This document shows, in pieces, positions 40,342-47,745 of a stretch of 51,083 nucleotides of DNA (its first letter is position 1; every line of letters starts with the position of its first letter). The DNA is from an uncultured Lachnospiraceae bacterium. Lineage in GTDB: Bacteria; Bacillota; Clostridia; Lachnospirales; Lachnospiraceae. Position numbers and translations under genes: made by a program. Location: contig CAJTOK010000023.1 of NCBI GenBank assembly GCA_910577825.1, positions 1-51,083 of the forward strand. The letters are read 5' to 3'. Under the pieces are notes generated by a model that worked only from the letters and a program-made list of their open reading frames with translations, ran no database searches and was not told the DNA's origin.

Positions 40342-41332
40342 TCTTTAATTCTTCAATAATTAGTTCTGCTTCCCCTGCTGAAAGGTAGGGGCTTTTTATT
40401 GTTGATGCAAAATAAAAGTTTTTATTTAAGAGGCTGCATAATTCTAATGCAGAAATATACTTGATATCATTTTTATCTTTAATGGCTGGTGTAAGCAGGT
40501 CTACTGTATGGTACAGCTCATCTTCACCGGGATTTTCTTCTACGGAAGAGGTTTTTATTATTCCTGCCCCGATTACGCCCCATCCTTTATGGTAATACAA
40601 GACATAATCACCTTTGTTAAAGCTGTGGATATACCTTGAAGCACTGCCATATGCGCTTATTTTGCTGTTTGCGAACATATCCCATACGGAATTTTCATTA
40701 TGTGAACGGTTTGTATCAAATAAAATGCCCTTTTTGCCACGTGGGTTAATATGGTAATCATATGGCTTGGCAAAGAAATCAAAATAAATATCACTGCCAA
40801 TTTTATAGAAACGGTATGGCAGGAAATCTATATCTAAATTCTTTGATTTCCAGTAATCAACAGCTTCTATTAATGAAATATCTGATGAACTTCCAACAAT
40901 AATAAGTTTCTGTTTCCTGTTAAACTGTTCTTCACTAAGTATGGCATCCCCAAGCCCGAAAGTTTCTGCATGGACATTTTTTAATTCTTCATCTGTATTC
41001 TTATACTGTTTGAATATACGATTTAATTCTGCATATTTTTTCTGTCCAAATAACTGGGCGTAGCGCATTACCTGTATTGTTGTATTGCATTGTACATTAC
41101 CAAGTTTTAGTTCAAAAATAATAAGATTTCCATCTTTATCAAGCGCACATAAATCAGGTTCTTCCTGCCATGGACGTTCCTGGAATATGGTCATAAGCTG
41201 GCCGCTTTCAGTATACAGGCGTCCAAGGTTACCTGCAAGCAGGTTTTCAAGGTCTTTTTCCTTTCCTTTAAAATCAGAATAATCATAGTAAGGCAGCGGT
41301 TCTAAACTATTATTTTTATATTTAAAAAGCAT
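40328..41332 (-). CDS. PD-(D/E)XK-type nuclease (NucS/DUF91-like) with possible PUA/EVE-like C-terminal domain
   Basis: A 334-residue putative endonuclease. The start is the internal ATG at 41332 (MLFKYKNNSLEPLPYYD), preceded by GGGGGATGC; the frame to 41383 is not supported. The N-terminal half has the nuclease pattern EKDLENLLAGNL ... EEPDLCALDKDGNLIIFELKLG ... QVMRYAQLFG (Glu, Asp, Glu-x-Lys, and a Tyr/Gln helix), close to DUF91/NucS-like enzymes. The C-terminal third, KGDYVLYYHKGWGVIGAGIIKTSS, looks like the strand pair of PUA/EVE domains that read modified bases. If so, this is a stand-alone modification-dependent restriction nuclease. It faces csoR across a shared promoter region. Confidence 0.6.
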   Translation of the reverse strand: MLFKYKNNSLEPLPYYDYSDFKGKEKDLENLLAGNLGRLYTESGQLMTIFQERPWQEEPDLCALDKDGNLIIFELKLGNVQCNTTIQVMRYAQLFGQKKYAELNRIFKQYKNTDEELKNVHAETFGLGDAILSEEQFNRKQKLIIVGSSSDISLIEAVDYWKSKNLDIDFLPYRFYKIGSDIYFDFFAKPYDYHINPRGKKGILFDTNRSHNENSVWDMFANSKISAYGSASRYIHSFNKGDYVLYYHKGWGVIGAGIIKTSSVEENPGEDELYHTVDLLTPAIKDKNDIKYISALELCSLLNKNFYFASTIKSPYLSAGEAELIIEELKKKYQ

Positions 41333-41377
41333 ATAGCATCCCCCTTTTTTAATTAATAATACCATAAATTTATGTAT

Positions 41378-41432
41378 TGACAATATTCCATTTTTCTGGT
41401 ATTATCACAGATAGGATACGGGGGTAGGCTAT
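41378..41432 (+). promoter_or_regulatory. csoR-copA promoter and CsoR operator
   Basis: TTGACA (41378-41383) with a -10-like GATTAT (41400-41405). Directly downstream, 41411-41432 is ATAG-GATACGGGGGTAG-GCTAT, whose TACGGGGGTA core matches the G-rich CsoR operators known from copper operons of Firmicutes. Repressor here would cover the start of transcription. Confidence 0.65.
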
Positions 41433-41471
41433 TTAAAGAAAAAAGTTATGGCAGCATGGAATGGAGGTTTT

Positions 41472-41765
41472 ATGGAACAGGAGAATATAAAGCATGTTAA
41501 AAGGGATACTAAAGAGATAAAAAGCATGGTGAACCGCCTTAGTGTAATTGAAGGCCAGGTACGCGGGATAAAGAAGATGGTTGAAGAAGAAAGGTATTGT
41601 GTTGATATCCTTACACAGGTATCTTCTATACAGGCAGCTCTTAACAGCTTTAATAAACAGCTCCTGGCAAGGCATATTAAGTCATGTGTATGTGATGATA
41701 TAAGGGCCGGGAAAGATGAGGCTGTTGATGAACTTTGTGAACTGCTTAAAAATCTTATGAAATAA
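41472..41765 (+). CDS. csoR: CsoR-type copper-sensing repressor
   Basis: A 97-residue all-helical repressor that releases the copA promoter when it binds Cu(I). The start is ATG 41472 (MEQENIKHVKRDTKEIK) with GGAGG (41463-41467) upstream; the earlier ATG 41448 has no such site. The copper ligands Cys43, His68 and Cys72 are present (RYCVDIL and RHIKSC), together with the family motif RLSVIEGQVRGIKKMVEEERYC. It precedes copA by 37 bases and has a CsoR-like operator in front, so copA regulation by copper is the expected role. Confidence 0.9.
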   Translation: MEQENIKHVKRDTKEIKSMVNRLSVIEGQVRGIKKMVEEERYCVDILTQVSSIQAALNSFNKQLLARHIKSCVCDDIRAGKDEAVDELCELLKNLMK

Positions 41766-41802
41766 TGCAGAAGGTGTAAAAAACTGGCAGGAGGGATTCT
41801 AA

Positions 41803-44379
41803 ATGGTTGGAAAGTTTGATGTTACAGGCATGACTTGTTCTGCATGTTCTGCACATGTTGAAAAAAGTGTATCAAAGCTTGATGGCGTAGATAATGTCAG
41901 TGTAAACCTGCTTACAAACAGTATGCAGGTGGAGTACAGGGAGGATATTACAAGTGAAGATAATATTATAAATGCTGTTGCTAATGCCGGCTATGGTGCA
42001 AGTGTTAAGGGGAACAGCACAAATCCTTCTGGCAGCAGGGCAGCATCTGGAAGCACGGGCGGGATGCAGGATGTTTATAAGAAAAATATTGCCAGCATGA
42101 AAAAAAGGCTTGTGGTTTCAATTATTTTCCTTATACCGCTTATGTATGTGTCAATGGGGCATATGTTTTTTAATATGGCAGGGCTTGATATGCCGGCACA
42201 TATGGCAAAGTACCTGCATGGCAGTGAAAACGCTGGTGTATTTGCAATAACACAGATATTCCTGCTTATACCTATTGTTATTGCCAACCAGAAATATTAT
42301 ATTACAGGGTTTAAGACACTTGTAAAACGCAGCCCTAATATGGACAGTCTTATAGCTGTTGGCTCTGGTGCTGCAATTTTATATGGCATTTATGCGGCTT
42401 ATAAGATTGTATATGGCCTTGGGCATGGTGACATGGCATCAGTAGAACAGTTTGCGCATGATTTATATTTTGAATCTGCAGGAATGATTCTTACACTGGT
42501 TACAGTAGGCAAGTTTCTTGAAACACGTTCCAAAAGCAGGACAAGTGAAGCGATTACAAAGCTTATGGACCTTGCCCCTAAGATGGCAACAGTTATAAGG
42601 GATGGTGTTACACAGACTATTAATTCCAGTGAAATGGCTGTGGGTGATATATTTATTATAAAGCCTGGTGAGTCCATTGCTGCAGATGGCGTTGTTATAG
42701 AAGGAAAATCATCTGTAGATGAATCAGTGGTTACGGGTGAAAGCATACCTGTTATTAAACAGGAAGGCGACAGCCTTGTGGCGGCATCAATTAATAAGGC
42801 GGGGCTTCTTAAGGCAAAGGCTGTAAAAGTGGGAGAGGATACTACACTTTCACAGATTATAAAGCTTGTTGAGGAGGCTTCTTCAAGTAAAGCACCAATA
42901 GCTAAAATTGCAGATAAAGTATCGGGAATATTTGTACCTGCTGTAATAGCGGTAGCACTGTTTACAGCTGCTGCATGGCTGCTGCTGGGATATGGATTTG
43001 AATTTGCGCTTTCATCGGCAATAGCAGTTCTTGTAATATCATGCCCTTGTGCCCTGGGGCTTGCCACGCCTGTTGCAATAATGGCTGGTACTGGCAAGGG
43101 CGCAGAGAACGGCATACTTGTAAAATCTGGCGAAGCACTGGAAACGGCACATCTTGTTGATACTGTTGTACTTGACAAGACGGGTACAATTACAGAAGGA
43201 AAACCTGTGGTGGCTGGCATTACTGTTTTTGGGGATATGACAGAAAAGGAACTGTACAGGATTGCGGGCTCTCTTGAAAACGGGAGCGAGCACCCGCTTG
43301 CAGAGGCAATTATTAAAAAATGCAATGAGATGGGGACAGTGCTTGCAGATGTCAAGGATTTCCAGGCAGTATTTGGCAAGGGGATAACAGGCATTATTGA
43401 TGGAAAAAGATATTATGCAGGAAATCTTGCATTATTAAATGAAAATAATATATTTGCAGATGACGGCATTGAAAAGATAACCAGTGGTTATGCAAAAGAG
43501 GGCAAGACGCCGCTGGTATTTGCAGATGAAAGCCATATAACAGGGGTAATTGCTGTTGCTGATACTGTAAAGGAAACAAGCAAAGAGGCAGTCCTTGAAT
43601 TTAAGAAACAGGGAATACATGTTATTATGCTTACTGGTGACAATGAAGTTACTGCGGAGGCAATAAGGAAAGAAACTGGTATAGATGAGGTGGCTGCAAA
43701 TGTGCTTCCTGCCGGGAAAGAGGAGAAAATATCTTCATTAAAAGCAGAAGGGCATAAGGTGGCTATGGTGGGTGACGGCATTAATGATGCACCAGCACTC
43801 GCTTCTGCAGATGTCGGCATAGCTATAGGCGCTGGTACAGATGTTGCCATTGAAAGTGCCGATATAGTCCTTATGAGAAGCAGCCTTATGGACGCTGCAG
43901 GGGCAATAAAGCTGAGCAGGGCAGTTATAAGGAATATAAAACAGAACCTTTTCTGGGCGTTTTTCTATAACATTATCGGGATACCAGTGGCAGCAGGCCT
44001 TTTATACCTGCCATTCGGGCTGAAACTAAGCCCTATGTTTGGTTCGGCAGCAATGAGCCTTAGCAGTGTGTGTGTTGTAAGTAATGCGTTAAGGTTAAAA
44101 AGGCTCAGGCTTAATAAAGGGGCAGATATTAATAAAAATAATATAAATACATTAAGAAAGGAAGATTTAATTATGACAAAGAAAATTATTATTGATGGAA
44201 TGATGTGTGAACACTGTACAGGAAGGGTTGAAAAAGCCCTGCGTGCAGTAAGCGGGGTTATGGATGTTGTAATGGACCTTGAAGGAAAGAGTGCAACTGT
44301 AACAGCAGATGGCACTGATGACGTGGCATTAAAAGATGCTGTTACAGAAGCAGGGTATGAAGTTGTAAGTATCCAGTAA
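41803..44379 (+). CDS. copA: Copper-exporting P-type ATPase with C-terminal CopZ fusion
   Basis: A P1B-type Cu(I) exporter of 858 residues in the cell membrane. ATG 41803 follows GGCAGGAGGG. Order: an N-terminal metal-binding domain (GMTCSACSAHVEKSV, residues 8-22), membrane helices from about residue 105, the actuator TGESIPV, the ion site CPCALGLATP near residue 414, the phosphorylated Asp in DKTGTITEG near residue 458, HPLAEAI, and the hinge GDGINDAPALA. Unusually, a second metal-binding domain follows the last helices: GMMCEHCTGRVEKALRAVSG near residue 799, ending at 858. Its start coincides with an internal ribosome binding site and ATG, so it looks like a copZ gene fused in frame. Confidence 0.93.
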   Translation: MVGKFDVTGMTCSACSAHVEKSVSKLDGVDNVSVNLLTNSMQVEYREDITSEDNIINAVANAGYGASVKGNSTNPSGSRAASGSTGGMQDVYKKNIASMKKRLVVSIIFLIPLMYVSMGHMFFNMAGLDMPAHMAKYLHGSENAGVFAITQIFLLIPIVIANQKYYITGFKTLVKRSPNMDSLIAVGSGAAILYGIYAAYKIVYGLGHGDMASVEQFAHDLYFESAGMILTLVTVGKFLETRSKSRTSEAITKLMDLAPKMATVIRDGVTQTINSSEMAVGDIFIIKPGESIAADGVVIEGKSSVDESVVTGESIPVIKQEGDSLVAASINKAGLLKAKAVKVGEDTTLSQIIKLVEEASSSKAPIAKIADKVSGIFVPAVIAVALFTAAAWLLLGYGFEFALSSAIAVLVISCPCALGLATPVAIMAGTGKGAENGILVKSGEALETAHLVDTVVLDKTGTITEGKPVVAGITVFGDMTEKELYRIAGSLENGSEHPLAEAIIKKCNEMGTVLADVKDFQAVFGKGITGIIDGKRYYAGNLALLNENNIFADDGIEKITSGYAKEGKTPLVFADESHITGVIAVADTVKETSKEAVLEFKKQGIHVIMLTGDNEVTAEAIRKETGIDEVAANVLPAGKEEKISSLKAEGHKVAMVGDGINDAPALASADVGIAIGAGTDVAIESADIVLMRSSLMDAAGAIKLSRAVIRNIKQNLFWAFFYNIIGIPVAAGLLYLPFGLKLSPMFGSAAMSLSSVCVVSNALRLKRLRLNKGADINKNNINTLRKEDLIMTKKIIIDGMMCEHCTGRVEKALRAVSGVMDVVMDLEGKSATVTADGTDDVALKDAVTEAGYEVVSIQ
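44173..44379 (+). other. Possible internal start giving free CopZ from copA
   Basis: Within copA, AAGAAAGGAAGA (about 44155-44166) lies just before an in-frame ATG at 44173. Translation from here gives a 68-residue copper chaperone (MTKKIIIDGMMCEHCTGRVE), exactly the usual CopZ length. Whether ribosomes use this site is not known. Confidence 0.5.
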
Positions 44380-44405
44380 CTAAGAAAGGTTTTCTTTAAT
44401 CCGGG

Positions 44406-44447
44406 CGGCAATGCACAGGGTTACAGCCAGCTGCATTGCCGTTTAAG
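44406..44447. terminator. Terminator between copA and pyrI
   Basis: CGGCAATGCA (44406-44415) pairs perfectly with TGCATTGCCG (44432-44441). A short T run follows, and it lies between convergent genes. Confidence 0.6.
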
Positions 44448-44455
44448 CATCAAGG

Positions 44456-44881
44456 CTAATTTCCTTTGAATTTAGATTCACAGTATACACATCTGTATAT
44501 CCTGTTTTTCTTGTCTGTAAGCTTGAACTTATGTGGTATTTCCTGCTCTGCCGAGGTAATACACCTGGGATTCCTGCATTTTATTATATTAGTTACCATA
44601 TCCGGCGGCTCCAGCGTCTTTTTTTCTGTAATATGGTTGTCCTTTATTATATTTATGGTAATATTATGGTCAAGCACGCCAAGTACATTAAGGTCTATAT
44701 CCAGCGGGCCTTCTATTTTAATAATATCTTTTTTGCCCATTTTGCTGCTTCTGGCATTCTTAATAATGGCAACCTGGCAGTCAAATTTTTCAAGGTTTAA
44801 GTATTCATAAATCTTCATTGAACCGCCAGCCTTTATATGGTCAATAACTACGCCTTCATTTAATCCGCTTATATTTAACAT
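44456..44881 (-). CDS. pyrI: Aspartate carbamoyltransferase regulatory chain
   Basis: The allosteric subunit that binds nucleotides and tunes PyrB. The 141-residue protein has the opening GLNEGVVIDHIKAGGSMKIYEYL and the zinc site formed by four Cys in KCRNPRCITS and YRCVYCESK near the end. It begins 14 bases after the pyrB stop with AAAGGAGGATGG as ribosome binding site, making a two-gene operon. The presence of PyrI means that the enzyme is a regulated complex rather than a lone trimer, as in other Clostridia. Confidence 0.92.
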   Translation of the reverse strand: MLNISGLNEGVVIDHIKAGGSMKIYEYLNLEKFDCQVAIIKNARSSKMGKKDIIKIEGPLDIDLNVLGVLDHNITINIIKDNHITEKKTLEPPDMVTNIIKCRNPRCITSAEQEIPHKFKLTDKKNRIYRCVYCESKFKGN

Positions 44882-44895
44882 TAAACCATCCTCCT

Positions 44896-45810
44896 TTAAT
44901 TAAGCCCTAAAAGGGTAATAATAAGTGCCATACGGACATACACGCCAAATTCTGCCTGTTTAAAGTAAACTGCACGCGGGTCGCTGTCAACTTCAGCAGC
45001 AATTTCATTAACACGTGGGAGAGGATGCAGTACATACATATCCTTCTTGGCGTATTTCATTTTACTGGCATCGAGTATAAAGCTGTCTTTTAACCTTATA
45101 TAGTCCTCCTCATTGAAGAAACGTTCCCTTTGTACACGTGTCATATAGAGGATATCAAGTTCTGGCATATATTTTTCAAGTTCATTGGTTTCAATAAAAC
45201 TGATATTACCTGATATAAGCACTTCCTGGCGCAGATAGTCAGGTATTTTAAGTTCATTTGGGGAAATTAGTATAAAACGGACATTTTCATAACGTACCAT
45301 TGCATTTATAAGGGAATGTACAGTCCTTCCGAATTTAAGGTCGCCGCACATGCCTATTGTCAGGCTGCAGAGGCGTCCTGTAAGTTCTTTTATGGTGAAA
45401 AGGTCTGTAAGGGTCTGTGTAGGGTGGTTATGCCCGCCATCGCCTGCGTTTATTACAGGGATTCTGGAATGTATTGCTGCTACAGTTGGTGCACCTTCTT
45501 TTGGATGGCGCATTGCGCATATATCAGCATATGAAGATATTACCCTTATTGTATCAGCAACACTTTCACCCTTTGAGGCAGAACTTGAATCTGCCGAAGA
45601 AAAACCAAGCACTTTGCCGCCAAGATTTAACATTGCTGCTTCAAAACTAAGGCGTGTACGGGTGCTTGGTTCATAAAATAATGTGGCTAACTTCTTCCCT
45701 TCACATATATTTGAATATTTGCCAGGATTCTTCATAATTGCCTGTCCCAGTTTAAGGATTCCTTCAAGTTCACTGGTAGATAAATCCAGCGGGCTAATCA
45801 GATGTTTCAT
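44896..45810 (-). CDS. pyrB: Aspartate carbamoyltransferase catalytic chain
   Basis: Commits carbamoyl phosphate and aspartate to pyrimidine synthesis. The 304-residue product starts MKHLISPLDLSTSELEGIL and has the carbamoyl-phosphate motif STRTRLSFEAA, then DGGHNHPTQTLTDLFTI, and LHPLPRVNEIA near the end. The start has AAGGGGGATTATT upstream. It is first in pyrB-pyrI; no carAB or other pyr genes are in the window. Confidence 0.95.
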   Translation of the reverse strand: MKHLISPLDLSTSELEGILKLGQAIMKNPGKYSNICEGKKLATLFYEPSTRTRLSFEAAMLNLGGKVLGFSSADSSSASKGESVADTIRVISSYADICAMRHPKEGAPTVAAIHSRIPVINAGDGGHNHPTQTLTDLFTIKELTGRLCSLTIGMCGDLKFGRTVHSLINAMVRYENVRFILISPNELKIPDYLRQEVLISGNISFIETNELEKYMPELDILYMTRVQRERFFNEEDYIRLKDSFILDASKMKYAKKDMYVLHPLPRVNEIAAEVDSDPRAVYFKQAEFGVYVRMALIITLLGLN

Positions 45811-45916
45811 TAATAATCCCCCTTAATATAATTATTTATAATTGTACAGGCATATTTCTGGTGCTTGTACAGATTCTGTCTTTTATAATTCTACTACAAG
45901 GAAGGTTACTTATCAA
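45811..45916 (-). promoter_or_regulatory. pyrBI promoter and hairpin leader
   Basis: On the minus strand, TTGATA (45911-45916), 17-base spacer, TAGAAT (45888-45893). In the leader, TGTACAAGCA pairs with TGCCTGTACA (one wobble) around 45844-45875. No T run follows, and I see no PyrR-type anti-anti-terminator, so the hairpin's role is open. Confidence 0.55.
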
Positions 45917-45936
45917 GAAACATTTAAAAAAATTGC

Positions 45937-45965
45937 TTTACATTAACAGAAAAAAATAGTACAAT
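45937..45965 (+). promoter_or_regulatory. Sigma-A promoter of the second chemoreceptor
   Basis: TTTACA (45937-45942), 17-base spacer, TACAAT (45960-45965), about 58 bases before the TTG start. Confidence 0.6.
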
Positions 45966-46022
45966 ACTAAATATGCCAGAGTATGTCTGGAAACTAAAAT
46001 AAAGAAAATAGAGGTGGAGATT

Positions 46023-47720
46023 TTGTTTAAAGACGAAAGAATGGAAAAAAGGCTGCAAAAATCTTTTGTAATGGTAACTGTTATGGCGGCAGTGGCAGCA
46101 ATTATTGCGCTGGCCGCCCTTATAATTGTGAGCAACCGTTATTCATATGCACTTACACAATATGGTTTTTCACAGGGGGATATAGGCAATGCAATGGCAG
46201 CATTTGCAGATGCAAGAAGTTCAACAAGGACAGTAATTGCATACAGTAATAAAGAACTGGTTTCAAAAAACCTTACAGCACATTATGATAATAAGGCAAA
46301 GTTCCAGGAATATTTTGAAAAGATGCAGGACACGCTGTCTACAAAGCATGAAGAGGACGCATATAAGCAGCTTTCCCAGAAAATGGAAGAGTACTGGATA
46401 CTTGATACAGAGATAATTGAGCTTGGCAAAAGCACTGTAAACATGCAGAACAGGTCGAGGGCACAGGAAAAGGCGGCAAATGAACTTGCACCTATGTATG
46501 ATGAAGTTTATGGAGAACTGTCAGATTTAATGCACGTAAATGTAACCCAGGGCAATAAACTTAGTTCATCCCTTGGTACAGTTTCAACTATAATGATTTT
46601 TGTAATTATAGTTATTATTGCGGCTGTAATGGCAGTTTCAATAAAACTTGGAAAGAATATTGCAAGCCAGATTTCACATGGTTTAAACCTTGTTTCAGAC
46701 AGGATGAAGTCATTTGCAAAAGGTGATTTATCTTCAGAATTTCCTGATGTCGGCACTAAGGATGAGATTAATGACCTTGCAGTTGTACTTAAATCAGTAG
46801 CTAATAATTTAAGCCAGATTATTAATGATATTGATGATGAAGTTGATGCCCTTGCAGAGGGTAACTTTATGATAAAGCTGAAAAACCCTAATCTTTTTGC
46901 AGGGGAATTTAAAGGGTTAAAAGATGGTGTAGAACGCATTACTGATAAATTCAGGGATACACTTATACAGATTGAAGAAGCATCAGACCAGGTAGATGCA
47001 GGGGCAGGACAGCTTGCAGAAAGTGCAACAGCACTTGCAGAAGGTGCAACAGACCAGGCAGGCGCAGTGCAGGAGCTTACTGCAACAATAACAAATGTCA
47101 CGGTTGCTGCTGAAGATACTGCAAAACGGGTCGGCGCTGCATATGAAGAGGGGCTGGAATACAGGAAACAGGCAGAACATGGAAGCGGGGAGATGAATAA
47201 CCTTATAAGTGCCATGGAACGTATTAGTGATGCTTCAAGGCAGATTGAAAATATTATTGCCGAAATTGAAGATATTGCTTCACAGACAAACCTCCTCTCA
47301 CTTAATGCGTCTATTGAGGCAGCAAGGGCAGGCGAAGCCGGGAAAGGTTTTGCAGTAGTTGCTGACCAGATTGGAAAGCTTGCTACAGACAGTGCCCAGT
47401 CAGCTGTAAAGACAAGGGAGTTAATACATAATGCGCTTGAAGAAGTTAGTGCAGGCAATGTAATGACACAGAGGACAAAAGAATCATTGGAAGAAGTTAT
47501 AAACGGCATAGAATTTTTATCTAATTCTTCAAAGCAGGCAAGTGATACTGCACTTGCACAGGCAGATACAATGCTTGAAATCGAAAAAGGCATTGAGCAG
47601 ATTTCAAGCGTAGTGCAGAGCAATTCCGCATCTGCACAGGAAACATCAGCAACAAGCGAAGAACTTGCAGCACAGGCAACATCATTAAAAGAACTGATAG
47701 GGCAGTTTATATTAAGATAG
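46023..47720 (+). CDS. Methyl-accepting chemotaxis protein with four-helix sensor
   Basis: A 565-residue chemoreceptor. The start is TTG 46023 (MFKDERMEKRLQKS) with GAGGTGG (46011-46017) upstream. One membrane helix (VTVMAAVAAIIALAALIIVS) and a second near residue 195 (IMIFVIIVIIAAVMAVSI) flank an outer, mostly helical sensor of about 150 residues, of the 4HB type. HAMP-like segments follow (DRMKSFAKGDLSSEF and ALAEGNFMIKLKNP), then the signalling coiled coil with IASQTNLLSLNASIEAARAGEAGKGFAVVADQIGKLA. It should control CheA in response to an external signal; the ligand is unknown. Its membrane topology differs from the receptor at 7896-9395. Confidence 0.92.
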   Translation: MFKDERMEKRLQKSFVMVTVMAAVAAIIALAALIIVSNRYSYALTQYGFSQGDIGNAMAAFADARSSTRTVIAYSNKELVSKNLTAHYDNKAKFQEYFEKMQDTLSTKHEEDAYKQLSQKMEEYWILDTEIIELGKSTVNMQNRSRAQEKAANELAPMYDEVYGELSDLMHVNVTQGNKLSSSLGTVSTIMIFVIIVIIAAVMAVSIKLGKNIASQISHGLNLVSDRMKSFAKGDLSSEFPDVGTKDEINDLAVVLKSVANNLSQIINDIDDEVDALAEGNFMIKLKNPNLFAGEFKGLKDGVERITDKFRDTLIQIEEASDQVDAGAGQLAESATALAEGATDQAGAVQELTATITNVTVAAEDTAKRVGAAYEEGLEYRKQAEHGSGEMNNLISAMERISDASRQIENIIAEIEDIASQTNLLSLNASIEAARAGEAGKGFAVVADQIGKLATDSAQSAVKTRELIHNALEEVSAGNVMTQRTKESLEEVINGIEFLSNSSKQASDTALAQADTMLEIEKGIEQISSVVQSNSASAQETSATSEELAAQATSLKELIGQFILR

Positions 47721-47745
47721 GATTACTGGTTAAGGAGGCATAATT

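Noticed and set aside
42399..43394. 331-codon minus-strand open frame opposite copA
   Set aside because: Pro/Ser/Ile-rich shadow of the P-type ATPase; the plus-strand frame has every family motif.
46508..47623. 371-codon minus-strand open frame opposite the second chemoreceptor
   Set aside because: Shadow of the receptor's repetitive signalling domain; no ribosome binding site or domain.
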